Source: Candidatus Zipacnadum vermilionense
GTDB taxonomy: Bacteria > Armatimonadota > Zipacnadia > Zipacnadales > Zipacnadaceae
Assembly: GCA_029821755.1 (NCBI GenBank)
Contig: JALGSV010000006.1
Span: 62,001 to 126,000 of the forward strand
Direction: 5' to 3'
Length of the DNA stretch: 64,000 nt
The position numbers were made by a program, and so were the translations under genes. Of the stretch, positions 26,900-35,236 are shown piece after piece (the first letter of the stretch is position 1; each line of letters opens with the position of its first letter). The notes under the pieces were generated by a model. It had not been told where the DNA came from, ran no database searches, and was given only the letters and a program-made list of their open reading frames with translations.

Positions 26900-28516
26900 A
26901 TGAAGGACGAGTCCCCGCTATCCCCCAGCACTCCCTCCCCACCCTCGCCGGCAAGGGCGCCCTCTCGTCTCCTGTGGTGGCTCTTTGCGGCTGTGCTGGC
27001 TGGCAACCTCCTGCTCTTCTCGGGGACTGTGCGCTCGGCGGACGGCGGGACCATGCTGGCCGTGACCCGCAGCCTAGCCACGCACGGAGACGCTGCGGTG
27101 CCCCCGGGATCGGTGGGGCGCCCGGGTCGGGACGGACGGCTCTACGCGCAGTATGGCCCGGCCTGTTCGGTGGCTGCCCTCCCGCTCTTCCTGGCCGGAC
27201 ATGGCCTGGCGCGGGCTGCCCACCTATCGCCGGAGCGTACCGCGCAGGTCGAGGAGTTTGCGGTCGCCCTGTTCAACCCGCTGGTCGTGGCTCTGATCGC
27301 GGTGCTGGCGTGCGCCGCAGCCTTGGAGTTGGGGGTAGGCCCTCGCTGGGCCGCGGCCGGGGGGCTGCTGTGTACTTTCGGCACCGGCCTGGTCGTGCAG
27401 ATGAAGGACTTCAACAGCGAGCCGCTGACCGCCCTGCTCTTGCTGGCCGCCTTCTATGTGCTCTTGCGGCAGCGGAGGTCGGTAACCGGCGGCGGCATGG
27501 CCCTGGCCGGAGCGTTGGCTGGAGCGGCGATTCTCGCCCGCCCGTCCAACGCGCTGGGGGCAGCTATACTCGGCGGGGCGGTGGTGGTCCTGGCGGTGAG
27601 GAAGGCAGGGGGTCTCCGCGGCCTCGCCGCCGTAGTCTGCTTCGCGCTGCCGGTTCTGGCCGGAATGGGGCTGTACGGCTGGTACAACTACGCCCGCTTC
27701 GGCAATGCCCTGGACACCGGCTACCACCAGGTGACCTTCAACTACCCTCTCTGGCGAGGGCTATGGCTACAGCTTTTCAGCCTCGAGCGCGGGCTGGTCT
27801 GGTACGACCCACTGGTCCTCCTGGCCCCGGCGGGAGCGGCCCTCCTGTGGCGGCGCGAGCGGGGCGCGACGGCGCTGGCGGGGGCGCTGGCGATCGGCTT
27901 CCTGTTGCTGTACTCTACCTACGCCCAGGCTCCCGCGGGCGGGCACAGCATGGGGCAGCGGTTCCTGCTGATGGTGATCCCGCTGCTGGTGCTACTGGCG
28001 CTGCCGGCGGTCGAGAAGGCCTTCGGAGGGGCGCATCACGGGTCCGCGCCCTACAGCACGCCCCGTCCTTGGACACGCCGCCTGGTTGTGGCTATAATCG
28101 CAGTCTCGGTGCTGGTGCAGTTGCCACTCGTGTGGGTCAATCCCTCCTACTACTACGCGGTGCTCGGCGCCGAGCGGGAAGCAGAGGGAGCGCCGACGGT
28201 GGGGGTACAGGCGGGGCAGACGGTGTTGGCTCGCTCCTGGAGCCTGGCCGCGCAGGTCGCGGGAGACGTGCTAGCCCGGCCCGGATGGGTCCGCGCCCTG
28301 CCGGAGCACATCGGTCCCACCGCGACGGCGGCGGAGATGTTGCCCGGCCCGCGCTCCTTCCACGTCCCCTACTTCTGGTGGGCGCTGGCCTGGGCCTATG
28401 GGGTGCCGGTGGTGGTGCTGCTGGGGGTGGGGCTGGTGAATCTACTCTTGGCTGCCTACTGCGCTGGAAGGCTGGCTCGTTATCTACGGCTTGCACCCGA
28501 GGTGATTGCCACATGA
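26900..28516 (+). CDS. Polytopic membrane protein, GT39/ArnT-like
   Basis: 538 residues with about ten membrane segments; the first is WWLFAAVLAGNLLLFSG at about 26-42. A loop near residue 46 contains SADGGTMLAVTRSLA with an acidic residue, the usual position of the catalytic Asp in GT-C glycosyltransferases using polyprenyl-phosphate sugars. It ends with a TGA that overlaps the ATG of the next GT2 gene. It likely transfers sugars outside the membrane; the acceptor is unknown. Another reading frame of similar length covering this region is a shadow. Confidence 0.65.
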   Translation: MKDESPLSPSTPSPPSPARAPSRLLWWLFAAVLAGNLLLFSGTVRSADGGTMLAVTRSLATHGDAAVPPGSVGRPGRDGRLYAQYGPACSVAALPLFLAGHGLARAAHLSPERTAQVEEFAVALFNPLVVALIAVLACAAALELGVGPRWAAAGGLLCTFGTGLVVQMKDFNSEPLTALLLLAAFYVLLRQRRSVTGGGMALAGALAGAAILARPSNALGAAILGGAVVVLAVRKAGGLRGLAAVVCFALPVLAGMGLYGWYNYARFGNALDTGYHQVTFNYPLWRGLWLQLFSLERGLVWYDPLVLLAPAGAALLWRRERGATALAGALAIGFLLLYSTYAQAPAGGHSMGQRFLLMVIPLLVLLALPAVEKAFGGAHHGSAPYSTPRPWTRRLVVAIIAVSVLVQLPLVWVNPSYYYAVLGAEREAEGAPTVGVQAGQTVLARSWSLAAQVAGDVLARPGWVRALPEHIGPTATAAEMLPGPRSFHVPYFWWALAWAYGVPVVVLLGVGLVNLLLAAYCAGRLARYLRLAPEVIAT

Positions 28517-29199
28517 AACTCTCCGTGATCATGCCGGTTTACAACGAGAGGCCGACGGTGGAGGAGATCGTGCGGCGGGTGCTGGCCGAGGGGCATGAGA
28601 AGGAGCTGATCATCGTCGATGATGGCTCTACCGACGGCACGCGCGAGATTCTGGCGCGACTGGCGCAGGCCCAGCCGGACCGCATCCGCGTGATCCTGCA
28701 CGAGCGCAACCAGGGCAAGGGCGCCGCGGTACGCACCGGCTTGGCGCAGGCCACCGGCGACGTCCTGCTCATCCAGGACGCCGACCTGGAGTACGACCCT
28801 GCCGACTACAGCCTCCTGCTCGAACCGATTGAGCAGGGGCAGGCCGATGTCGTCTACGGCTCGCGCTTCCTGGGGGTGCACCGCGCTTTTATGTTCTGGC
28901 ACATGGTCGGCAACCGGCTACTGACCTTCGTCACCAACGTCTTGTACAACGCCACCCTCACCGACATGGAGACCTGCTACAAGGCCATCCGCAGGGAGTT
29001 CCTGGTGGGGATGCGCCTGCGCAGCAACACCTTCGATATCGAGCCGGAGATCACCGCCAAGCTACTCAAGCGCAAGGCGCGGCTGTATGAAGTGCCCATC
29101 CACTACTACGGCCGGGACTTCACCGAGGGCAAGAAGATTCACTGGCACGACGGCTTCCGGGCGATCTGGACGTTGATAAAGTACCGGTTTGTAGAGTAG
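28513..29199 (+). CDS. Family 2 glycosyltransferase, polyprenyl-phosphate type
   Basis: 228 residues. The GT-A motifs are VIMPVYNERPTVEEI, IIVDDGSTDGT (about 33-43) and LIQDADLEYDP. The C-terminal half has FMFWHMVGNRLLTFVTNVLYN, a possible amphipathic or membrane-associated helix, and IEPEITAKLLKR, typical of dolichyl/undecaprenyl-phosphate glucosyl- or mannosyltransferases. The ATG at 28513 overlaps the stop of the membrane protein (ATGA), so they are coupled and probably act in sequence. Confidence 0.88.
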   Translation: MKLSVIMPVYNERPTVEEIVRRVLAEGHEKELIIVDDGSTDGTREILARLAQAQPDRIRVILHERNQGKGAAVRTGLAQATGDVLLIQDADLEYDPADYSLLLEPIEQGQADVVYGSRFLGVHRAFMFWHMVGNRLLTFVTNVLYNATLTDMETCYKAIRREFLVGMRLRSNTFDIEPEITAKLLKRKARLYEVPIHYYGRDFTEGKKIHWHDGFRAIWTLIKYRFVE

Positions 29200-29245
29200 T
29201 CACCAGTCGCGAGTAGGGGACGAGAGACAGTAAGGAGTACCTATC

Positions 29246-29638
29246 ATGCCGAGCAAGATGCACCACATCGGAGTAGAGGTCAGGGACATCGAGCGGTCCG
29301 AGGCGTTCTACGTCGGCCTGCTGGACTTCCACAAGGTAGCGGAGTTCCAGTTCGAGGAGAGTGGGCGGCGGATCGTCTTCCTCGACCTGGACGGCGTGAG
29401 CCTGGAGCTCTTGAGCGCGCCGGGGGATGAGGCGTACATGGAGCCGCCGGAGACGCAGTGCGGCTACAAGCACCTGGCCCTGGTCACCGAGGACGTGGAC
29501 GGCGACATCGCCCGCTTGCGCGAGGCGGGGACGACCATTCGCCTAGAGCCCACCGAGATCCCAGCGATCAAGGCCCGCATCGCCTTTGTGGAGGATCCCG
29601 ACGGGATTCCGGTCGAGTTGTGGCAGGACCTCGCCTAG
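29246..29638 (+). CDS. Glyoxalase/VOC-superfamily protein
   Basis: 130 residues with the paired beta-alpha-beta-beta-beta modules of the vicinal-oxygen-chelate fold. Metal ligand candidates are His7 (MHHIGVEV), Glu in LELLSA, His in YKHLALVTEDVD and Glu in GIPVELWQ. It resembles lactoylglutathione lyase or methylmalonyl-CoA epimerase, but the substrate is not determined. AAGGAG lies eight bases before the ATG. It is followed by two transporter genes. Confidence 0.85.
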   Translation: MPSKMHHIGVEVRDIERSEAFYVGLLDFHKVAEFQFEESGRRIVFLDLDGVSLELLSAPGDEAYMEPPETQCGYKHLALVTEDVDGDIARLREAGTTIRLEPTEIPAIKARIAFVEDPDGIPVELWQDLA

Positions 29639-29732
29639 CCAGTGACAGTGGGCAGTAGACAGGGCCAGTGAACCCTCCCGGCAGCGCTTCCCGCTGCCCC
29701 TGACGTCCGCCGACTGATACCTTCTGATTCCC

Positions 29733-30947
29733 ATGCGCAGATACGTCGTCCTCATCGCCTCCGTGGTCATTCAGATATGCCTCGGGGGCACTTATGCGTG
29801 GAGCGCTTTTGTCCCGGCGCTCAGCGAGAAGTATGGCCTGAGCAGCGCCCAGACGCAAACCATCTTCGGCGTCACCATCGCGGTGCTGACCCTCTCCATG
29901 GTGCTTTCTGGGAGGTTACAGGATCGCTACGGGCCGCGCCTGGTGGCCATGATCGGCGCTGCTCTGTACGCTTGTGGCTACGTGCTGGCCTCCTTCTCCC
30001 ACGGCGCGTATCCCCTGCTCTTGCTGGAGGTCGGCTTCATCGTCGGCGCCGGCATCGGCTTCGTCTACGTCTGCTCCCTGGCCACCTGCATCAAATGGTT
30101 CCCCGAGCGCAAGGGGCTGATCACCGGCGTAGCGGTGGCGGGCTACGGCGCGGGGGCCATCGTCCTGTCCTACCTGGCAACGGCCCTGTTCGCCCGGGGA
30201 CTAGACGTGCTGGAGATCTTCCGCTGGATTGGCCTCTGCTACGGTGTGGTGGTCTTTCTGGGCGCGCTGCTGCTGAGTGTCCCCGCGACCGCCAGCCCGG
30301 CGCAGGCGCGGGTGAGTGTGGGCTTGGGCGAGGTGCTCGGCCACCGGGCCTTCTGGGGACTGGCAGTCGGGGTGTTCTGCGGCACCTGCGCCGGGGTGAT
30401 TGTGATCGGCAATCTCAAGCCTATGGGCCTCCACGCCGGGGTCGGTCTCGGCGTGGCCACGACCGCGATCAGTGCCCTGGCGGTCGGCAACGCTCTCGGC
30501 CGGATCTCCTGGGGCCTGCTCTACGACCGCTGGGGACAAGCGGTTATCCCGTTGTCGCTGCTCTTCCTGGCGGGAGCCGACCTGGCCTTGCTGGGTGCGC
30601 GGGGCAGCGGAGCTGGGCTCCTGCTGGCCGCCCTCGCGGTGGGCCTAGGTTACGGAGCCTGCGTGGTCCTGTATGCCGCCCGCGTCGCCTCGGTCTGGGG
30701 CCCCGAGCGCGTGGGGAGCGTCTACCCCATGGTTATGCTCTTCCACGGGGCCGCCGCCTTCGTGGCCCCGGCGCTGGGCGGGCGACTGTTCGACGTGACT
30801 GGCGACTTCACTCTGTCGCTGCTGCTGGCCGCCAGCACCGCCCTGGTGGGCGCTGCGGCGGTGTGGATGCTCATGGCGCGCGACGCAGCCCCGCCGACCC
30901 CGGCGGTGACCTCCGAAGCAATGCTGATGGTCGAGCCGCCGGACTGA
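29733..30947 (+). CDS. Major facilitator transporter, OFA (oxalate/formate antiporter) type
   Basis: 404 residues with twelve membrane segments. The family signature is visible at the start (GGTYAWSAFVPALSEKYGLS), together with SGRLQDRYGPR in the loop after segment 2 and KWFPERKGLITGVAVAGYGAGA in the middle. OFA members exchange small carboxylates such as oxalate and formate; the real substrate is unknown. A second, similar transporter follows at 31156, and a two-hairpin repeat element separates them. Confidence 0.85.
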   Translation: MRRYVVLIASVVIQICLGGTYAWSAFVPALSEKYGLSSAQTQTIFGVTIAVLTLSMVLSGRLQDRYGPRLVAMIGAALYACGYVLASFSHGAYPLLLLEVGFIVGAGIGFVYVCSLATCIKWFPERKGLITGVAVAGYGAGAIVLSYLATALFARGLDVLEIFRWIGLCYGVVVFLGALLLSVPATASPAQARVSVGLGEVLGHRAFWGLAVGVFCGTCAGVIVIGNLKPMGLHAGVGLGVATTAISALAVGNALGRISWGLLYDRWGQAVIPLSLLFLAGADLALLGARGSGAGLLLAALAVGLGYGACVVLYAARVASVWGPERVGSVYPMVMLFHGAAAFVAPALGGRLFDVTGDFTLSLLLAASTALVGAAAVWMLMARDAAPPTPAVTSEAMLMVEPPD

Positions 30948-30972
30948 ACGTACGCACGGGAAGCCGCGTCGA

Positions 30973-31118
30973 CTCCCCGTAGGGGCGGATATTGCGGCTT
31001 CCGAGCCGCAATATCCGCCCGCGCCCGTCGAGAACGTCACTATTGCCATGGCTTGTGGCTTCCGTGGGCGGATGTTTCGCGGGATACGGCCCCGCGAAGT
31101 ATCCGCCCCTACGGGGTC
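30973..31118. repeat. Two-hairpin intergenic element, copy 2 (inverted)
   Basis: About 146 bp with inverted ends CCCCGTAGGGGCGG and CCGCCCCTACGGGG. The first hairpin is ATTGCGGCT/AGCCGCAAT. The second is TTCGCGGG with CCCGCGAA around ATACGG. The order is reversed relative to copies at 8052-8216 and 53343-53508, so this copy is in the opposite orientation. Confidence 0.8.
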
Positions 31119-31155
31119 ACCGGAACCGTTCACACACGCCCTGGACGCAGACTTC

Positions 31156-32454
31156 ATGGATCACCATCTCCCCGAGACAATCAGCGTCGCCGATGAACTG
31201 GCCGGTCCGTTGGAGCCGGCCGCACTGACCTGTCCGGTCCCCTCCAGGCGGCGCTGGACGGTACTGGTCGCCTCGGTGGTGATGCAACTAGCGCTCGGCG
31301 GCATCTACGCCTGGAGCACCTTCGCCGTTCCTCTGCGCCAAGGGCACGGCTTAACCAACGCCCAAACCCAGATGATCTTCGGCCTCACCATCGCCCTGCT
31401 AACCACCTCCCAAATCATCTCCGGCCGCCTACAGATACGCCACGGCCCCCGCCGGGTGGCGCTGCTGGGCGCCGTGCTCTACGGCAGCGGCTACGTGATC
31501 GCCGGCTACTCCGGCGGCAGCTTCCCGGTGCTGCTAGTGGGCATCGGTCTCATCGGCGGACTGGGCACCGGCCTGGCCTACCTGTGCCCGGTTACCAGTT
31601 GCCTTTGCTGGTTCCCCGAGCGCAAGGGCCTCATCACCGGCATCGCCGTCGCGGGCTTCGGGGCGGGGGCAATTGTCCTGTCGGTAGTGGCTCGCGTGGC
31701 CTTCAACCACGGCTGGGACGTGCTGCGCTTCTTTTGCTGGATGGGCCCTGTCTGGGGCGCGATAGTCCTGCTCAGCGCTCTGTTCCTGTCGACGCCCGCC
31801 CTCGCGCCCGGCGAGGAGCTGCCGGAGCGGCCCCTGTTCTTGACGCTGCTCCGCAGGCGAGATTTCCAGCGCCTGGTTTTGGGGACGTATTGCATCTCCT
31901 TCGCCGGCCTGACCGTCATCGGCAGCCTGGAGCCAATGGGGCGCGCGGCCAGTCTCGCCCCGGCGATAGCTACCCTCGCCATCAGCCTGCTGGCGGTGGG
32001 GAATTCCGTCGGGCGGATCACCTGGGGCGGGGTATATGATCGCGTGGGGCGCGCCTCCGTGCCTGCGGCCCTGTTCTGCACCGGCCTGGCGGCCCTGGCC
32101 ATGCTCTCGCTGGGCCGGAGCCAACCGGGCTACCTCTTCGCCGCCATCGTCACCGGGCTGACCTACAGCGCGACCACAGTGCTGTTCGCCGCGGAGGTCG
32201 CCACCCTCTGGGGTCCCTCGCTGGTCGGCGTCATCTACCCCTTCCTAAGTGTCTTCACCGGTCTGGCGGCGCTCACCGGCCCCTCGATAACCGGTGCCCT
32301 ATACGACCGCACCGGAAGCTACGCCCCCGCTCTGCTGCTCAGCGCGGCGGTAGCGATAATCGGAGCGGCTCTGATATGGAAGTGGCCGCACCTTGACGAT
32401 ACGCGGCCAACCAACGACAATAGCAGACAGACGGCGCCAGCGACGAGGGAGTAG
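31156..32454 (+). CDS. Second OFA-type major facilitator transporter
   Basis: 432 residues with twelve predicted membrane segments after a 33-residue cytoplasmic extension. It is paralogous to the transporter at 29733: GGIYAWSTFAVPLRQGHG, SGRLQIRHGPRR and CWFPERKGLITGIAVAGFGAGA all line up. The ATG at 31156 is chosen because the open frame further upstream runs through the two-hairpin repeat; no good ribosome site is present. The tandem pair suggests duplication and import or exchange of related carboxylates. Confidence 0.83.
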   Translation: MDHHLPETISVADELAGPLEPAALTCPVPSRRRWTVLVASVVMQLALGGIYAWSTFAVPLRQGHGLTNAQTQMIFGLTIALLTTSQIISGRLQIRHGPRRVALLGAVLYGSGYVIAGYSGGSFPVLLVGIGLIGGLGTGLAYLCPVTSCLCWFPERKGLITGIAVAGFGAGAIVLSVVARVAFNHGWDVLRFFCWMGPVWGAIVLLSALFLSTPALAPGEELPERPLFLTLLRRRDFQRLVLGTYCISFAGLTVIGSLEPMGRAASLAPAIATLAISLLAVGNSVGRITWGGVYDRVGRASVPAALFCTGLAALAMLSLGRSQPGYLFAAIVTGLTYSATTVLFAAEVATLWGPSLVGVIYPFLSVFTGLAALTGPSITGALYDRTGSYAPALLLSAAVAIIGAALIWKWPHLDDTRPTNDNSRQTAPATRE

Positions 32455-32477
32455 GCGCCGGTGGAGGTTTTCCAGTA

Positions 32478-33053
32478 GTGAAGATCGGGGTATTGAGCTT
32501 ACAGGGCGATTTCGCCGAGCATATAGTGGCTTTGCGGGAGGCGGGAGCGGACGCGGCAGCGGTCAAGAAGCCGGAGGACGTGCTCTCCTGCGCCGGACTA
32601 GTGATTCCCGGCGGAGAGTCCACTACCATCGGCAAGCTGTGCGTGCGCTTTGGCGTGGGGGAGGCTATCCAGGAGCTGGCCCGCCGCGGCGCCCCGATCT
32701 GGGGCACCTGCGCCGGGATGATCCTGCTCGCCAAGGAGATTGAGGAGAGCGACCAGTGGCGTCTGGGCCTGATGGACATTGCCGTGCGCCGCAATGCCTT
32801 CGGGCGGCAGGTGGATAGCTTCGAGGCGGACGTGCCGATGGCCGGTGTCGAGGGCGGCCCGGTGAGGGCAGTATTCATCCGCGCCCCCCACGTCACGCGA
32901 GTCCTCGACGGCGCCGAGGCGCTGGCGACCCTCCATGACAAGATCATCGCCGCCCGCCAGGGCCAGTTCCTGGTCACGGCGTTTCATCCGGAGCTGACGG
33001 ACGACCGGCGGGTGCAGGAGTATTTCATCGGGATGGTGCGGGAGGGGAAGTGA
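32478..33053 (+). CDS. pdxT: Pyridoxal 5'-phosphate synthase glutaminase subunit PdxT
   Basis: 191 residues. PdxT is the class I glutaminase that feeds ammonia to PdxS. The oxyanion/Gln loop is LQGDFAEH, the glycine strip PGGESTTIGKL, the nucleophile Cys in GTCAGM, and the His-Glu pair in FHPELT near the C-terminus. The start is GTG, with GGAGG ten bases upstream. The last 15 codons are duplicated imperfectly 1.28 kb downstream (34291-34334), beyond the nuclease gene. Confidence 0.96.
   Translation: MKIGVLSLQGDFAEHIVALREAGADAAAVKKPEDVLSCAGLVIPGGESTTIGKLCVRFGVGEAIQELARRGAPIWGTCAGMILLAKEIEESDQWRLGLMDIAVRRNAFGRQVDSFEADVPMAGVEGGPVRAVFIRAPHVTRVLDGAEALATLHDKIIAARQGQFLVTAFHPELTDDRRVQEYFIGMVREGK
33010..33053 (+). 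repeat. Direct repeat, left copy (3' end of pdxT)
   Basis: 44 bp forming the last codons and stop of pdxT. They match 34291-34334 at about 40 of 44 positions, beginning GGGTGCAGGAGTATTTCATC in both. Together they flank a single gene of restriction-nuclease type. Confidence 0.85.
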
Positions 33054-33148
33054 GGTAGGGCGGGGGCTACGTCCCCCGCCGCTCCCCAGCTCCATCCCAG
33101 CCATAGTACTGCGACCACCAGCATCGGTCTCAGAAAGGGTGAGCATCC

Positions 33149-34276
33149 ATGCAAGGCGACTTAGACGAACTGCGGCGCTTCGTGGAAAAGGTGAAGGGTT
33201 TGGTGGCGCAAAGGGCTGACTTTGTCGAGGCACAGACCAGAATCGCTCTCGTGGATCCGCTGCTCAGGTGGCTGGGGTGGGACGTATCTGACCCCTCCCA
33301 GGTGCAGGTGGAATGGAAGCGAAAGGGCCAGAAAGAGGGTGTTGACTACGCCCTGTTCGAGGGGGACGATCTCCTGCTCCTAGTCGAAGCGAAGCAGCTC
33401 ACTGACCCTCTCAAAGATAGAGGTTTGTGGCAGCTAATCAAGTACGTTCCGATAAGCGAGTCAGAAAAGGCCCGGTGGGGCATCCTCACGAGTGGCCGCG
33501 TGATAGTATTGGTGAACGCCGACCAGAAGGGCACCCTGGAGAGCAAAATCTTCTGGAGACTCGATCTGGCGCAGGTCGACGCCCCTGGCGGGCCGTCGCT
33601 TCAAGAGGCAGCAGACAATCTCCGCCTCCTCAGAAAGGAAGCACTCTCCAGTGGAGAGACCGACAAGGCTTGGGATGAGGAGCAGGTGCAAAGCAAAGCA
33701 AGGGCCGCCGTCGAGGCCCTTTTAGGCGCCCCCTCGGAGGAGCTGGTGGAACTGGTCCGCAACCAGGCCGGCGCATCGGACCTGCCGAAGGACGTTGTCG
33801 CCGTTCATCTGGCGGCGCTAGTGGGAAAAGAGCCCAATGCCACGGCCACTGCAACGCCGGCAGGAGGCGGGGTTACCCATAGACGAAAGCTCGAGGTATA
33901 TGATCGACCCTTCTACGAGGAGTCGCACGATGCAAAAGCCGTTGATCAGTTCCTCGCCGTGGCTGACGCGATAGAGAAGCTCGCGTCCGCCAAGAGGTGG
34001 GCTGTTAAGAAGAAACCCAATATGTACTACGTAGGGTTCAAGTACGGGAGTAGGATATGCTTTCTGGTACATTGGATCAGTAGAGTGAGTTGGGACCTGG
34101 GCTTCAGAGTCCCCGAGGGTGCAGTCGAGGAGATGGGGGCAGAGCACTGGAGCGTTCATAGCTACGATAGCAAATCGAGTTGGGCGGTAATTCGCTGTGC
34201 GGAGCCGGAAACGGCCAATATAGAGGAACTCGAAGCGCTATTCGAGGCTGCCTACCGCTTCATCGCTGGGGCGTAA
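33149..34276 (+). CDS. Type I restriction HsdR-N-like PD-(D/E)XK nuclease protein
   Basis: 375 residues. The N-terminal half resembles the HsdR_N/PF13588-type nuclease domain. EAQTRIALVDPLLRWLGWDV precedes the catalytic set Glu28, Asp66 (GVDYALF) and Glu80-Ala-Lys82 (LVEAKQ). The C-terminal half (250-375) has no recognised helicase; it looks like a compact alpha/beta domain (MYYVGFKYGSRICFLVHW). Without a translocase it is not a full type I R subunit. It may be a stand-alone defence nuclease. Its DNA is visibly less GC-rich than pdxT and the transferase gene beside it. It is flanked by a 44-bp duplication of the pdxT end, indicating insertion. Confidence 0.7.
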   Translation: MQGDLDELRRFVEKVKGLVAQRADFVEAQTRIALVDPLLRWLGWDVSDPSQVQVEWKRKGQKEGVDYALFEGDDLLLLVEAKQLTDPLKDRGLWQLIKYVPISESEKARWGILTSGRVIVLVNADQKGTLESKIFWRLDLAQVDAPGGPSLQEAADNLRLLRKEALSSGETDKAWDEEQVQSKARAAVEALLGAPSEELVELVRNQAGASDLPKDVVAVHLAALVGKEPNATATATPAGGGVTHRRKLEVYDRPFYEESHDAKAVDQFLAVADAIEKLASAKRWAVKKKPNMYYVGFKYGSRICFLVHWISRVSWDLGFRVPEGAVEEMGAEHWSVHSYDSKSSWAVIRCAEPETANIEELEALFEAAYRFIAGA

Positions 34277-34290
34277 CGCATAGGCCCGAT

Positions 34291-34334
34291 GGGTGCAGGA
34301 GTATTTCATCCGGATGGTGCGGGAGAGAGAGTGA
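34291..34334 (+). repeat. Direct repeat, right copy (pdxT 3'-end remnant)
   Basis: A diverged copy of 33010-33053. In the pdxT frame it still reads VQEYFIRMVRERE then TGA, so it looks like the end of a pdxT allele now separated from its gene. It lies 14 bases after the nuclease gene and 56 bases before the nucleotidyltransferase gene. Confidence 0.85.
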
Positions 34335-34390
34335 CGATCGACTGACACTTTCCCCCTTGCGTCTCGCGACTTCCCGACGGAGGTAAACGT

Positions 34391-35146
34391 GTGAAGGGCA
34401 TCATCCTCGTCGGTGGCCTGGGGACTCGGCTCTACCCGATGACGCGGGTGACCAACAAGCACCTGCTGCCGGTGGACCGCTTTCCCATGGTCTACTACCC
34501 CGTGCACAACTTGGTCGAGGCCGGGGTGCGTGATATCATGCTGGTGACCGGCGGCAACCAGGTCGGCGCCTTCCTGGAGTTGCTGCGGGACGGGCGCGAG
34601 TTCGGCCTGGAGCATCTGTACTTCGCCTACCAGCACGCGCCGCGGGGCATCGCCGACGCCCTGCGCTGCGCCGAGCGCTTCGCGGACCGCGAGCGCTGCA
34701 TCGTCATGCTGGGCGACAACATCCTGGCCGGTAGCATCAAGCCCTTCGTGGACAAATTCCGCGCCCAGCCCGCCGGCGCTCGGGTGCTGGCCAAGGAGGT
34801 CCCCGACCCCCACCGCTTCGGCGTCCCCCGCTTCGACGACCAAGGCCACATCACCGAAATCATCGAAAAACCGGCTGATCCGCCCTCCAATCTGGCCATC
34901 ATCGGCGTCTATATGTACGACGAGACGCTGTGGGACATCCTGCCCGCGCTGGAGCTGTCGGCGCGGGGCCAGTACGAGATCACCGACGTAAACAACGCCT
35001 ACTTGGCAAAGCACCAATTGGAGTGTGACACCATTCCCTTCGCCTGGTCCGATGCCGGCACCCCCGAGAGCCTCCACCGCGCCGCAGAAATGATGCGCGC
35101 CAGTGACTTCCTACCGGCGGTGGCAGAGGGAGTATGGGAGGCGTAG
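34391..35146 (+). CDS. Glucose-1-phosphate thymidylyltransferase-like nucleotidyltransferase
   Basis: 251 residues, shorter than canonical RmlA (about 290). The nucleotide-binding signature GGLGTRLYPMT is at the start, followed by KHLLPVDRFPMVYYPV, the catalytic Asp region MLGDNI, and FGVPRFDD with IIEKPADPPSN. It makes a dTDP- (or other NDP-) sugar from sugar 1-phosphate. The start is GTG 34391, after GGAGGTAAACGT. Missing C-terminal helices suggest loss of the allosteric part seen in RmlA. Confidence 0.85.
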   Translation: MKGIILVGGLGTRLYPMTRVTNKHLLPVDRFPMVYYPVHNLVEAGVRDIMLVTGGNQVGAFLELLRDGREFGLEHLYFAYQHAPRGIADALRCAERFADRERCIVMLGDNILAGSIKPFVDKFRAQPAGARVLAKEVPDPHRFGVPRFDDQGHITEIIEKPADPPSNLAIIGVYMYDETLWDILPALELSARGQYEITDVNNAYLAKHQLECDTIPFAWSDAGTPESLHRAAEMMRASDFLPAVAEGVWEA

Positions 35147-35171
35147 AAGAGAGGAGTGGCAGTCGCTGCCC

Positions 35172-35219
35172 GACAGTGTCAGGGAAGACCGCTGACGTGC
35201 TTCCCCCACTGACACTGTC
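35172..35219. repeat. GACAGTGTCAG inverted repeat
   Basis: GACAGTGTCAG (35172-35182) and CTGACACTGTC (35209-35219) are perfect inverted arms, extended by GGAAG/CTTCC. The same words occur singly at about 12833-12855 and 34341, so they may be a dispersed motif. It sits between the nucleotidyltransferase gene and mscS and may act as a terminator. Confidence 0.6.
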
Positions 35220-35236
35220 CACCAGCGCTAACAGCT

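Noticed and set aside
26875-28512. Open frame fused in phase to the GT2 gene at 28513, giving a 774-residue protein
   Set aside because: Its first 546 residues are Gly/Arg/Pro-rich and out of phase with the membrane protein at 26900, whose hydrophobic segments are clearly the real product.
30973-31155. N-terminal extension of the second OFA transporter up to 31048
   Set aside because: The open frame simply reads through the two-hairpin element; the other copies of the element are non-coding.
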